From the NCBI GenBank assembly GCA_028386065.3, contig JAKUCV010002047.1:62001-126000 (forward strand): 64,000 nucleotides of DNA. Reading direction: 5' to 3'. The first letter of the stretch is position 1. Every line of letters starts with the position of its first letter. This document shows positions 47,779-60,475 of the stretch, piece by piece. This DNA comes from Turnera subulata (taxonomy: Eukaryota; Streptophyta; Magnoliopsida; Malpighiales; Passifloraceae). The notes beneath the pieces are model-generated. The model did no database searches. It was not told the origin of the DNA and was given only the letters and a program-made list of their open reading frames with translations. A program made the position numbers and the translations under genes.

Positions 47779-49829
47779 TGATGCATGTGAAATATGCATA
47801 GTTTAAGGCATAATTTTGTACACAAATTGCTCTCAATTCATCATGATTATATGCCTCATATGCAATATTCCATCATATCCCTCCAATTTCCATCCCTTAT
47901 TGTATGATTAGTGGTTTCAGGTACATTTTGGCCAAATCAATAGGATTTCATTGAAGAATATGAAGATACAGCCTCAGTCACAGCGTGGACTGTGACAGAG
48001 CCTGTGAGCCTGTTCTTGAGGCTGTCATTCATCAAGGACCCAAAGCAGGAACCAATTAAAGGAAGAATTTGAGAAAGAACTGCTACAGCCTCAGCCACAG
48101 CGTGAGTCTGTACACGCTGCAGAAACCCAGAAAACGCAAAAAGAATAAAGAACGCCGCCACTTGCGCCACCTGCTCCACTAACTTAAACAATCATTCTCC
48201 TAACATTCCCAGAGCACTTTGAAGGAAAAGGAGCAATGGGCACATGACACCTAGAGGGAATCTCTCTGAAAATGATTATCTTCTGCAAAAAGGGTGTCTT
48301 GGAACTCACCACCTACCAATCGGCGCTGCCCATCCCGCTTGCTCTGACAACACCCGCTGAAAATTCTGCAACTTGCCCAGACAAAGAGGCGCCTTGGAAC
48401 TCACCACCCACCAATTACTGCCCATCACGCCCCCTGTCCTGACACACACACGCGCACGTTGGAGAATAATCAGGACAACTTGCCCAGACAAAGGGAGTTT
48501 TCCGGCAATTGAGGAAAGGAGAAGACTAGAGGAAGTGCACCCTACAAAAAGGGGAAAGGAGGAAAGCAACGGGGGGATCGACGTGAGTTGAGGAGAAGAC
48601 CCGAAATTCAAGGGACCAAGAGGAAACGCGATTTTGCAGCCTTTCTGGGCAGAAATCGAGTTGCCCCTCACTCTCAGTTCACTCGAAAACACCATGACAT
48701 ACCATACCTCCATTGTTTTTGTATTTGCTGTTATGAACTAAACAACCCCTTCTTAGGTTGAAGGGGGTAGCATGTACCCGATTTGTGTTTAATGAATTGC
48801 TCACGTTTTAATCCCTTCATCCTTGCTTTAGCTGTTGAGCCCTTTATCCATGTTTAGGTTCTGATCAAACCCATGCATGAACTCAGGTGGCTAGGAGAAG
48901 TACCGAAGGGAGAATCCATTGCTCACTGGAAAAACAACAACCAAACCTTAGTTCTTAGCTCGTGATAGAGTTAGAGACTAATTGAGGAATTAGCCTCAAC
49001 ACCAAATCTTCATCCCCCTTGAGTTTGACCTATGCGAGAGCACTAGGAAGATGAGAACCTTGGGAGGCGCCTATGAGCGAAAGCAAATGGGCGCAGTATA
49101 GGTTGAGAGCCCCTGCAAGATCCTACCATTATAACTGACTAATTTGCTGTCGATAGCTTCAGGCTGTGCCCTCTACAGCCTCACGCTGTGACAATGTAGT
49201 CAAGAGATAACACAACTCCTAGTTTGATTCTTGATTGATTATTGGGTAGCATACTTTCATTTTAGTAGCAATCTGGTGAAGGACCGAAAGGAGAAGCCAG
49301 GAGTGCTAGACCTACAATAGTCAACCTTCACTCCTTAAGCATTCGAAAGAAGGTAAGGAGAGACTGTGGGAATCCGCACCAACATTGAACTTCATCTCTA
49401 AGTGGACGTCTGCTCTAGTGACAGGGGGTAGATGGACGCTTAGGGAACTATTAATAAGATCGAAAGCCGTTGATAGCACCTTAGGTTAGGAGCCCCGTCA
49501 AGACATCTCATCAGCCACAGCCTCATCACAGTGTCAGTCTGTGACTGAGGCTGTAGAGCAGTTTATAACCATAATTCGGGACATGTGGATCCCGGATGCC
49601 TAAGAATTCACCATTCTTGACCTTTTCCTCGTTTAAATTGTTGTTACATTTATTTTACTGCTTATTTTGCTTCTTAATTATTATTCACCAAAATCCATCC
49701 CAGTTAAATTGTTTTCAAGTCTAGTTGTCCGAAATTTAAGGAAAACATATTCAACCCAGTCCCTGTGGATACGACCTTGATACATACTACAACAACCCTG
49801 TGCACTTGTAGGAAACCACGACCGCATCA
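47779..49829 (+). repeat. Solo LTR with TGTTC target duplication
   Basis: Starts TGATGCATGTG and ends CGACCGCATCA (inverted TGATGC...GCATCA). The five bases on the left (47774-47778) and right (49830-49834) are both TGTTC, the target-site duplication expected of an LTR element. At 2051 bp with no internal coding region it is a solo LTR left by LTR-LTR recombination. CCCTGTGGATACGACCTTG near the 3' end is typical of LTRs of large plant gypsy elements (Tat/Athila-like), giving plus orientation. It contains several sense and inverted copies of a CACAGCCTCA/TGAGGCTGT motif. Confidence 0.85.
48298..48500. repeat. ~95-107-bp internal duplication in solo LTR
   Basis: CTTGGAACTCACCACC occurs at 48298 and 48393, and ACTTGCCCAGACAAAG at 48371 and 48478, with partly matching sequence between them. 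It is an old tandem duplication inside the LTR. Confidence 0.7.
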
Positions 49830-50107
49830 TGTTCCCTTTTTAATTTTGAAATTAGCTTGACGATTTTAATTGAAAATAGTCAGATTTTCAATAACATTCC
49901 TAATTTAAATTATTCTTTTTGCATTCCTAATTTAATCTTTCCTTTTTCTTCCTATAGGTATCAACCTTAACCTTAAGTTAAATCTTTATTCAATTTGATT
50001 TTTAGATTTTTTAGGTATTTTGATTTTTTTCCCTAGATTGTTCCCCACGTTAAATCTTTATTCATTTAGATTTTTAGGTTTTTTAGGTATTTTGCTTTTT
50101 TATCATC
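49830..50107. other. A+T-rich junction before the 326-bp satellite
   Basis: Very T-rich sequence containing an ~83-bp tandem duplication (GTTAAATCTTTATTCA at about 49976 and 50059, followed by TTTTTTAGGTATTTTG). No coding potential. The satellite begins within this stretch's last bases at about 50108. Confidence 0.6.
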
Positions 50108-51387
50108 CCAAAATTTGTGGAATCATCTTAGGTAGCATTTGACATGGTGGATTTGGAGATTGCTCTTATGCATTGGTTCATTGAGCCATTGGTGCACCAT
50201 TAGTGCGCTATTGATGCGCCATTGGTGCGCTACAAACCAATAAAAATCCAATCCAACTACCAGAAAAATGTCACAATTTTCTGAGATGTGGAAGTCCGGC
50301 TTTTCATTTTTGGAACAATTAAAATCCCGTAAATCGGGAAAAATGGAAAAGCACCACAGATGAGCTCAAAATGTCCCGGGGAGGCATCCAAAAATCCTGA
50401 TAAATCATCCCCATATTTGTGGAATCATCTTAGGTAGCATTTGACTTGGTGGATTTGGAGATTGCTCATTGGGGCGCCATTGGTGCGTCATTGGTGCGCT
50501 ATTGGTGCGATTTTTGAGTTTTGAGTTGAAATTTCGATTTTTTAGTTTCTAGCTGAAATTTTTTACACAAACCAATAAAAACCAAATCCAAATACCTGCC
50601 AAATTTAGGAATTTTCTGAGACGTGGAAGTCCGACTTTTCATTTTTGGAACAATTAAAATCCCGTAAATCGGGGAAAATGGAAAAGCACCCCAGATGAGC
50701 TCAAAATGTCCGGGGAAGGCATCCAAAATTCCTAATAAATCAGCCCCATATTTGTGGAATCATCTTAGGTAGCATTTGACATGGTCGATTTGGAGATTTC
50801 TCATTGGTGCGCTATTGGGGCGCCATTGGTGCGATTTTTAAGTTTTGAGCTGAAATTTTGTACACACACCAATAAAAATACAATCCAAATACCTGAAAAA
50901 TTTTGATTTTTCTGAGATGTGGAAGTCCGACTTTATATTTTTGGAACAATTAAAATCCCGTAAATTGGAAAAAATGGAAAAGCACCTCAGAGGAGCTCAA
51001 AATGTCCGGGGAAGGCATCCAAAAATCCTTATAAATCATCCCCATATTTGTGGAATCATCTTAGGTAGCATTTAACAGGGTGGATTTGGAGATTGCTCTT
51101 ATGCTTTGGTTCACTGGGCCATTGGTGCGCTATTGGTGCGATTTTTTAGTTTTAAGCTGAAATTTTGATTTTTGAGTTTTTAGCTGAAGTTTTGTACACA
51201 ATCCAATAAAATCCAATCTAACTACCTGAAAAATATTAGAATTTTGTGAGATGTGGATGTCCGGCTTTTCTTTTCTGGAACAATCAAAATCCCGTAAATG
51301 AGGAAAAATGGAAAAGCACCCCAGATGAGCTCAAAATGTCCGGGGAAGGCATCCAAAATTCCTTATAAATCATCCCCATATTTGTGT

Positions 51388-53114
51388 AATCGTCTTAGAT
51401 AGCATTTGACATGGTGGATTTGGAAATTTCCCATTGGTGCGCCATTGGTGCGCTGTTGGGAGCCACTGGTGCGATTTTTGAGTTTTGAGCTGAAATTTTG
51501 ATTTCTGAGATTTTAGCTGAAATTTTGTACACAAAACAATAAAAATCCAATCAAAAAACCTGAAAAATATTAGAATTTTCTGAGATGTGGAAGTCCGGCT
51601 TTTCATTTTTGGAACAATTAAAATCCCGTAAATCGGGAAAAATGAAAAAGCACCACAGATGAGCTCAAAATGTCCGGGGAAGGCATCCAAAAATCCTTAT
51701 AAATCATCCCCATATTTGTGGAATCATCTTAGCTAGCATTTTACATGGTGTATTGGAGATTTCTCATTGGGGCGCCATTGGTGCGCCAATGATGCGCTAT
51801 TGGTGTAATTTTTGAGTTTTGAGCTGAAATTTTAATTTTTGAGATTTGAGATGAAATTTTTTACACACACCAATAAAAATCCAATCCAACTACCTGCAAA
51901 ATTTTCAATTTTTCTGAGAAGTGGAAGTCCGACTTTTTATTTTTTGAACAGTTAAAATCCTGTAAATCGGAAAAAATGGAAAAGCACCCTAGATGAGCTC
52001 AAAATGTCCAGGCAAGGCATCCAAAAATCCTTATAAATCATCCCTATATCTGTGGAATCATCTTAGAAAGCATTTGACATGGTGGATTTAGAGATTGCTC
52101 AGTGGTGCATCACTGGCGCGCCATTCGTGCGCTATTGGTGCGCCATTGGGGCGCTATTTGTGCACCAATAGTGAGCAATTGGGGCACCATTGGTGCGATT
52201 TTTGAGTTTTGAGCTGAAATTTTGAATTTTGAGTTTTGAGGTGAAATTTTGTACACAAACCAATAAAAATCCTATCCAAATACGTGCAAATTTTTGGATT
52301 TTTCTTAGATGTGGAAGTCCGACTTTTTTTTTTTTGGAACAATTAAAATCCCGTAAATCGGGAAAAATGGAAAAGCACCTCAGATGAGCTCAAAATGTCC
52401 GGGGAAGGCATGCAAAAATCCTTATAAATCATCCCCATATTTGTATAATCGTCTTAGGTAGCATTTGACATGGTGGATTTGGAAATTGCCCATTGGTGCG
52501 CCATTGGTGCGCTATTGGGGAGCCATTGGTGCGATTTTTGAGTTTTGAGCTGAAATTTTAATTTTTGAGTTTTGAGCTGAAATTTTGTACACAAAACAAT
52601 ATAACTCCAATCCAACTACCTGAAAAATATTAGAATTTTCTGAGAAGTGGAAGTCCGGCTTTTCATTTTTGGAACAATTAAAATCCCGTAAATCGGGAAA
52701 AATAGAAAAGCACCCCAGATGAGCTCAAAATGTCCGAGGAAGGCATCCAAAAATCCTTATAAATCATCCCCATATTTGTGGAATCATCTTAGGTAGCATT
52801 TTACATGGTGTATTGGAGATTTCTCATTGGGGTGCCATTGGTGCGCCAATGGTGCGCTATTGGTGCGATTTTTGAGTTTTGAGCTGAAATTTTGATTTTT
52901 GAGTTTTGAGATGAAATTTTTTACACACACAATAAAAATTCAATCCAACTACCAGAAAAATTTCAGACTTTTCTCAGATGTGGAAGTCTGACTTTATATT
53001 TTTGGAACAATTAAAATCAAGTAATTCGGGAAAAATAGAAAAGCACCTCAGATGAGCTCAAAATATTAGGGGAAGGCATCCAAAAATCCTGATAAATCAT
53101 CCCCATAGTTGTCG
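51388..53114. repeat. Three-monomer higher-order unit, ~1.06 kb, 1.6 copies
   Basis: Monomers at 51388 and 52447 share private variants (AATCGTCTTA, GGAAATT.CCCATTGG, an AGCCA instead of GCGCCA). The next ones at 51722 and 52782 share CATTTTACATGGTGTATTGG. The repeat distance of 1059 bp equals three monomers. Confidence 0.75.
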
Positions 53115-53762
53115 AATCATCATAGGTAGCATTTGACATGGTGGATTTGGAGATTGCTCAATGGGGCGCCAATGGTGCGCCATTGGTGTGCTATTGGTGC
53201 GATTTTTGAGTTTTGAGTTGAAAATTTGATTTTTGAATTTCTAGCTGAAATTTTTTATACAATCCAATAAAAACCCAATCCAACTACCTCACAAATTTCA
53301 GAAATTTCTGAGATGTGGAACTCCAACTTTTCATTTTTGGAACAATTAAAATCCCGTAAATCGGGGAAAATGGAAAAGCACCCCAGATGAGCTCAAAATG
53401 TCCGGGGAAGGCTTCCAAAAATCCTTATAAATCATACCCGTATTTTTGGAATCATCTTAGGTGGCATTTGACCTGGAGGATTTGAAGATTGCTCATTGGT
53501 GCGCCATTGGTGCGATGTTTGAGTTTTGAGTTGAAATTTTGATTTTTGTGTTTTGTGCTGAATTTTTGTACACACAACAATAAAAATCCAATCCAACTTC
53601 CTGCAAAATTTTACAATTTTCTAAGATGTGGAATTCCAACTATTTATTTTTTGAACAGTTAAAATCCCGTAAATCGGGAAAAATGGAAAAGCACCTCAGA
53701 TGAGCTCAAAATGTCCGGGGAAGGCATCCAAAAATCCTTACAAATCATCCCCATATTTTTGG

Positions 53763-55798
53763 AATCATCTTAGGTAGAATTTTACTTGGTGGATTTGGAG
53801 AATGCTCTTTTGCAGTGGTTCACTGGGCCATTGGGGCGCTATTGGTGCGCCATTGGTGCGATTTTTGAGTTTTAAGCTGAAATTTTAATTTCTGAGTTTT
53901 GTGCTGAAATTTTGTACAAAATCCAATAAAAATCCAATCCAACTACCTGCAAAATTTCCGCTTTTCATTTCTGGAACAATTAAAATCCCGTAACTCGGGA
54001 AAAATGGAAAAGCACCCAGATGACCTCAAAAACTCCGGGGAAGGCATCCAAAAATCCTTATAAATCATCCCCATATTTGTGGAATCCTCTTAGGTAGCAT
54101 TTGACATTGTGGATTTGGAAATTGCTCATTGGGGCGCCAATGGTGCGCCATTCGGGCGCTATTGGTGCGCCGTTGGTGCGCTGTTGGTGCAATTTTTGAG
54201 TTTTGAGCTGAAATTTTGATTTTTGAGTTTTAAGCGGAAATTTTGTACACACACCAATAAAACTCCTATCCAACTACCTGCAAAATTTCCGATTTTTCTG
54301 AGAAGTGGAAGTCCGACTTTTTATTTTTTGAACAGTTAAAATCCTGTAAATCGGAAAAAATGGAAAAACACCTTAGATGAGCTCAAAATGTCCAGGCAAG
54401 GCATCCAAAAATCCTTATAAATCATCACAATTTCTGTGGAATCATCTTAGGTAGCATTTTGACATGGTGGATTTGGAGATTGCTCAACGGTGCGCCACTG
54501 GTGCGCCATTCGTACGCTATTGGTGCGCCATTAGTGCGATTTTTGAGTTTTGAGCTGAAATTTTGAATTTTGAGTTTTTAGGTGAAGTTTTGTACACAAG
54601 CCAATAAAAATCCTATCCAAATACGTGTAAATTTTCGGATTTTTCTTAGATGTGGAAGTCCGATTTTTTATTTTTTGAACAATTAAAATCCCGTAAATCG
54701 GGAAAAATGGAAAAGCACCTCAGATGAGCTCAAAATGTCCAGGGAAGGGATCCAAAAATCCTTATAAATCATCCCCATATTTGTGGAATCATCTTAGGTA
54801 GAATTTTACTTGGTGGATTTGGAGAATGCTCTTTTGCAGTGGTTCACTGGGCCATTGGAGCGCTATTGGTGCGCCATTGGTGCGATTTTTGAGTTTTAAG
54901 CTGAAATTTTAATTTTTGAGTTTTGTGCTGAAATTTTGTACAAAATCCAATAAAAATCCAATCCAACTACCTGCAAAATTTCCGCTTTTCATTTCTGGAA
55001 CAATTAAAATCCCGTAACTCGGGAAAAATGGAAAAGCACCCAGATGACCTCAAAAACTCCGGGGAAGGCATCCAAAAATCCTTATAAATCATCCCCATAT
55101 TTGTGGAATCATCTTAGGTAGCATTTGACATTATGGATTTGGGAATTGCTCATTGGGGCGCCAATGGTGCGCCATTCGGGCGCTATTGGTGCGCTGTTGG
55201 TGCAATTTTTGAGTTTTGAGCTGAAATTTTGATTTTTGAGTTTTAAGCGGAAATTTTGTACACACACCAATAAAACTCCTATCCAACTACCTGCAAAATT
55301 TCCGATTTTTCTGAGAAGTGGAAGTCCGACTTTTTATTTTTTGAACAGTTAAAATCCTGTAAATCGAAAAAAATGGAAAAACACCTTAGATGAGCTCAAA
55401 ATGTCCAGGCAAGGCATCCAAAAATCCTTATAAATCATCACAATTTCTGTGGAATCATCTTAGGTAGCATTTGACATGGTGGATTTGGAGATTGCTCAAC
55501 GGTGCGCCACTGGTGCGCCATTCGTACGCTATTGGTGCGCCATTGGTGCGATTTTTGAGTTTTGAACTGAAATTTTGAATTTTGAGTTTTTAGGTGAAGT
55601 TTTGTACACAAGCCAATAAAAATCATATCCAAATACGTGTAAATTTTCGGATTTTTCTTAGCTGTGGAAGTCCGACTTTTTATTTTTTGAACAATTAAAA
55701 TCCCGTAAATCGGGAAAAATGGAAAAGCACCTCAGATGAGCTCAAAATGTCCAGGGAAGGGATCCAAAAATCCTTATAAATCATCCCCATATTTGTGG
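53763..55798. repeat. Three-monomer higher-order unit, ~1.02 kb, two copies
   Basis: Monomers at 53763, 54083 and 54440 match those at 54787, 55108 and 55453 one by one and almost perfectly. They share TTACTTGGTGG, CTTTTGCAGTGGTTCACTGG, CCATTCGGGCGC and CTCAACGGTGCGCCAC. Copy lengths are 1024 and 1012 bp; the difference is mostly one missing 12-bp subrepeat near 55190. Confidence 0.85.
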
Positions 55799-58678
55799 AA
55801 TCATCTTAGGTAGAATTTTACATGGTGGATTTGGAGATTGCTCATTGGTGCAATTTTTGAGTTTTGAGCTGAAATTTTGATTTTGTAATTTTGAGGTGAA
55901 ATTTTGTACACAAACCAATAAAAATCCAATCCAACTACCTACAAAATTTCAATTTTTCTGAGAAGTGGAAGTCTGAATTTTTATTTTTGGAACAATTAAA
56001 ATCCCGTAAATCGGGAAAAATGGAAAAGCACCTCAGATGAGCTCAAAATGTCCGGGCAAGGCATCCAAAAATCCTTATAAATCATCCCAATATTTTTGGA
56101 ATCATGTTAGGTAGAATTTTACATGGTGGATTTGGAGAATGCTCATTGGTGCGCCATTGGTGCGATTTTTGAGTTTTGAGCTGAAATTTTGATTTTTGAG
56201 TTTTGAGCTGAAATTTTGTACACAAACTAATAAAAATCCAATCCAACTTCCAGAGAAATTTCAGAATTTTCTGAGATGTGAAAATCCGGCTTTTCATTTT
56301 TGGAATAATTAAAATCACATAAATTGGGAAAAATAGAAAAGCACCCCAGATGTGCTCAAAATGTCAGGGAATGGCATCCAAAAATCCTTATAAATCATCC
56401 CCATATTTTTGGAATCATCTTAGGTAGCATTTGACTTGGTGGATTTGGAGCTTTCTCATTGAGCCGCGATTGGTGCGCTATTGGTGCGATTTTTGAGTTT
56501 TGAGCGGAAATTTTGTACACACACCAATAAAAATCCAATCCAACTACCTGCGAAATTTCAGATTTTTCTGAGAAGTGCAAGTCTTTTTGGAACAATTAAA
56601 ATCCCGTAAATCGGGAAAAATGGAAAACACCTCAGATGAGCTCAAAATGTCCGGGGAAGGCAACCAAAAATCAATATAAATGATCCCCATATTTGTGGAA
56701 TCATCTTAGGTAGCATTTGACATGGTGGATTTGGAGATTGCACATTGGGGAGCCATTGGTACGCCATTGGTGCGCTATTGGTGTGATTTTTGAGTTTTGA
56801 GTTGAAATTTTATTTTTGTATTTCTAGCAGAAATTTTGAAAACAAACCAATATAAACTCAATCCAACTACCTGCCAAATTTCAGAATTTTCTGAGAAGTG
56901 GAAGTCCAACTTTTCATTTTTGGAACAATTAAAATCCCGTAAATCGGGAAAATTGGAAAAGCACCCTAGATGAGCTCAAAATGTCCTGGGAATGCATCCA
57001 AAGTTCCTTAAAAATCATCGTCATGTTTATGGAATCATCTTAGGTAGCATTTGACGTGGTGGATTTGGAGATTGCTCATTGGTGCGCTATTGGCGCGCCT
57101 TTTGTGCGATTTTTGAGTTTTGTGCTGAAATTTTGATTTTTGAGTTTTGAGCTGACATTTTGTACACACACCAATAAAAATCCAATCCAACTACTTGCAA
57201 AAGTTCAGATTTTTCTGAGATGTGGAAGTCCAACTTTATATTTTTGGAACAATTAAAATCCCGTAAATCGGGAAAAATAGAAAAGCACATCAGATGAGCT
57301 CAAAATGTACGGGGAAAGCATCCAAAAATCCTGATAAATCATCCCCATATTTTTGGAAACATCTTAGGTAGCACTTGACATGGTGGGTTTGGAGATTGCT
57401 CATTGGTGCGCATTGGTGCGCTATTGGTGCGCCATTGGTGCGATTTTTGAGTTTTGAGCTTGAATTTTGTACACAAACCAATAAAAATCCAATACAAATA
57501 CCTGAAATATGCCAGATTTTCCTGAGATGTGGAAGTCCTACTTTATATTTGTGGAACAATTAAAATCCCGTAAATCGGAAAAAATGGAAAAGCACCTCAG
57601 ATGAGCTCAAAATGTCCGGGGAAGGCAACCAAAAATCCTGATAAATCATCCCCATATTTTTGGAATCACCTTAGGTAGCATTTGACATGGTGGATTTGGA
57701 AATTGCTTATTGGTGCGCCACTGGTGCGCTATTGGGGCGTCACTGGTGCGATTTTTGAGTTTTGAGCTGAAATTTTGTATACAAACCAATAAAAATTCAA
57801 TGCAAATACTTGAGAAATTTCAGATTTGTTTGAGGTGTGTAGTTTGGACTTTTTATTTTTGGAACAATTCAAATCCCGTAAATCGGGAAAAATGGAAAAG
57901 CACCTCTGACGAGCTCAAAATGTCCAGGGAAGGCATCCAAAAATCCTTATAAATCATCCCCAAATTTGTGGAATAATATTAGGCAGCATTTGACATGGTG
58001 GATTTGGAGATTACTCTTATGCATTGGTTCACTTGGCCATTGGTGCGCCATTGGTGTGCTTTTTGAGTTTTGAGCAGAAATTTTGATTTTTGAGTTTTGA
58101 GCTGAAATTTTGTACCCAAACCAATAAAAATCCAATCCAACTACCTGAAAAGTTTCAGAATTTTCTGAGATGTGGAAGTCCGACTTTTCATTTTTGGAAC
58201 ATTAAAATCCCGTAAATCGGGAAAAATGGAAAAGCACCCCAGAAGAGGTCAAAATGTCTGAGGAAGGCATTCAAAAATCCTTATAAATCATCCCCATATT
58301 TGTGGAATCATCGTAGGTAGCATTTGACGTGGTGGATTTGGAGATTGCTCATTGGGGCGCCATTGGTGCGCCATTGGGCCAATTTTTGACTTTTGAGCTG
58401 AAATTTTGTACAATAAAAATGCAATCCAACTACCTACAAAATTTCAGATTTTTTTGAGAAGTGGAAGAACGACTTTATATTTTTGGAAGAATTAAAAACC
58501 CGTAAATCGGGAAAAATGGAAAAGCACCTCAGTTGAGCTCAAAATGTCCGGGGAAGGCATCCAAAAATCAATATAAATCATCCCCATATTTGTGGAATCA
58601 TTTTAGGTAGCATTTGACATGGTGGATTTGGAGATTGCTCATTGGTGCGCCATGTTGGCCTAGAAAAGGCTAAGAGGT

Positions 58679-58709
<31 letters not shown>
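58679..58709. repeat. Homopolymer G31
   Basis: 31 uninterrupted G on the given strand (C on the element's sense strand), 26 bp inside the LTR end, with a further GGGGG five bases on. Exact length is unreliable in any read-based assembly. Confidence 0.9.
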
Positions 58710-58710
<1 letters not shown>

Positions 58711-59188
58711 TTGGGGGTTTGAATTAGCTTTTCTTCTTTTTCGTCTTTTTAGAGATTTGGCTCGACACTGAAGCCAAATGTTAAACTTTAGTGAAAATGC
58801 AAGGATGAAGACAGAAAAGCAATGGACACAAGGAATTTATAGTGGTTCCTCACTCAGGAGTACATCCACTACCTAAAGGTCCCCCCTTTAGGATCTCTAA
58901 ACTATCCACTAATTTGGCTTTTGTAGGCGAGCCAAATAGCCTATGACACACAAGTTTTTGCGGGCTGAACTTGCTAAACCTAACCCAAAGCTGAACCTAA
59001 CTTTGTTTACCCAACAAGATCATCCCCTTATCCTGCTGATTATAACCTTTCCCACGGCAAAGCTTTAAGAGTGACTCACTCAAGAAGTTTCACAAATTAA
59101 GCACAAGAATATCTCTCAATGTAAGCACTTTTCTCAACTTAGAATCTCTTGAATAGCTAGGTTAATTTGCTGTGAGGCTTCATTCCTC

Positions 59189-59196
59189 TATTTATA
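59189..59196 (-). promoter_or_regulatory. TATA box of the Sirevirus-like LTR
   Basis: The minus strand reads TCTATAAATAGAGG, a strong plant TATA match, ~545 nt into the 1087-bp LTR, which is a normal place for the U3/R boundary. Confidence 0.7.
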
Positions 59197-59739
59197 GATT
59201 CTAAGGATGGGGAGGAGTGTCTTCCAACGGCTAGATTGCTTCCAGGTGGCGCACAAGTTGACTTCAATTAAGAACTGTCAACATTTGGCTGTTGGCTGAA
59301 CCATAACTGGTAATTACTTGGGCAGGAATTGTTCTTCAATCTTAAAAAATTTTCTCCAAAAATGGAAATGAGGACCACTAGCTCTTTGATGGCATGAAGG
59401 AGGGTGTGAGGACCACTTTTCTGACCATTAGTTGACTCTTGGAAGGCAAGTAAATACATTGTTTTAATTGCACGAAAGTCAGCTGCTTTTCAGGACCATT
59501 TCTCCAACTGCCCAGACAGTGACGTTTTGGTTCGACGGAAAAGCCACGCTGAAGCCAGATCTTCACGGTATTTGGTTTCTGTCAGAAACCAAATTTTCTG
59601 CAAATGCTTAAAACACACAAGGGCTTTCCATTCTGTTTGTTAATCATTAAAATAATAATATAACCATCAGAAATATACTAAACAAGATTAGTCTTAAGTA
59701 ATTACTTAATTAAGCACTTAACACATGTTTAGGCTAACA

Positions 59740-59754
59740 ATCTCTCCCATTTTT
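59740..59754 (-). other. Polypurine tract of the Sirevirus-like element
   Basis: The minus strand reads AAAAATGGGAGAGAT immediately before TGTTAGCC of the LTR. This fits the plus-strand primer position and fixes the LTR start. Confidence 0.7.
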
Positions 59755-60475
59755 ATGATGAGAAACTTGTTGTCCATTTTTCCATTTAAAACAGTGGTTA
59801 GAAATAATTTAACCGGATAAGTAAAAACTCCCCCTGTTTTAAAGCATAATTCGAGAAAATTTTAACGCATTCATTTGGCTTGATTTTTCAGCCAAATGCT
59901 CCCCCTGCGTATATGCATCGTATACAAAAAATGCTAAAGGCTTTTAGCCAATAACTCCCCCTGCATAAGAGCACAATATACAAGTTTCTCTTGTATGATT
60001 TCGTACACAAATTTCATACAAGTATCCCTGCAAAAAAATTCTCAACATAACATTTGGCTTAACCATTAGCCAAATATATCATTGATTAAGCACATAAGTA
60101 TTTCCTGGAATAATTATTTGGCTTTCACATCAGCCAAATCTATCAACATTATAAGCTCATCGACACTTGGCTGTTTCACAGAGCCAAATGTTTGTTCCCT
60201 GCATAAAAATTACATACACAATGTATCACAGCAGCAGTAGAAAAAATATTAATCAAACAACAACATTTGTGTCCCCCTTTTGACATCAGCAAAAATAAAT
60301 AAGATCCAAAGAAGATAATAGATAGCATCATAAAAACCAAAAGTAAAGCCAAATATTCGACTTACAGACCAAATATGAGCAGTAGGAATAGAAGAGAGTA
60401 CTTATGCAAAATAGATAAAAAGAGTACTTATGGGGAATGCAATGCATGACCTAAAGCATCAGATCTGTTGGAGCA
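59755..60475 (-). other. 3' spacer between ORF3 and polypurine tract, hairpin-rich
   Basis: About 720 bp of non-coding sequence with four clear ATTTGGCT/AGCCAAAT hairpins (59873, 60052, 60116, 60165) and CTCCCCCTG repeated at about 59828, 59899 and 59956. Sireviruses are known to carry repeated short motifs near the polypurine tract; the motif here is different from the published grass one as far as I recall. Confidence 0.7.

Larger units (their letters stand above)
50108..58652. repeat. ~326-bp satellite array, about 26 monomers
   Basis: The anchor GGAATCATCTTAGGTAGCAT or variants recurs 27 times from 50121 to 58597, mean spacing 326 bp (range 286-390). Each monomer holds a variable block of 12-bp repeats (CATTGGTGCGCC/CTATTGGTGCG), a duplicated ~27-bp TTTTTGAGTTTTGAGCTGAA unit, CCAATAAAAATCCAATCCAA, a small dyad TCCCGTAAATCGGGA, and GATGAGCTCAAAATGTCC. 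Length variation comes mostly from the first two blocks. Minus-strand frames reading repeated KFQLKTQKS are translations of the 27-bp duplication, not genes. The array is cut by the Sirevirus-like insertion at 58653. Confidence 0.97.
58653..59739 (-). repeat. 3' LTR of the Sirevirus-like element
   Basis: On the minus strand it starts TGTTAGCCTAAACATG at 59739 and ends TTTTCTAGGCCAACA at 58653 (inverted TGTTRGCCTA). Length is 1087 bp. It contains TATAAATA, a run of 31 C on this strand near the end, and at least three ATTTGGCT-type hairpins. The preceding polypurine tract supports the start. Confidence 0.85.

Noticed and set aside
50499..58135. Minus-strand frames with repeated KFQLKTQKS in the 326-bp satellite
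   Set aside because: They translate the duplicated ~27-bp subrepeat and change frame between monomers, so they are not genes.
50108..58652. CENP-B box-like site in the TCCCGTAAATCGGGA dyad
   Set aside because: The CGGGA half fits, but the required TTCG half does not (it reads ATCC at that spacing).
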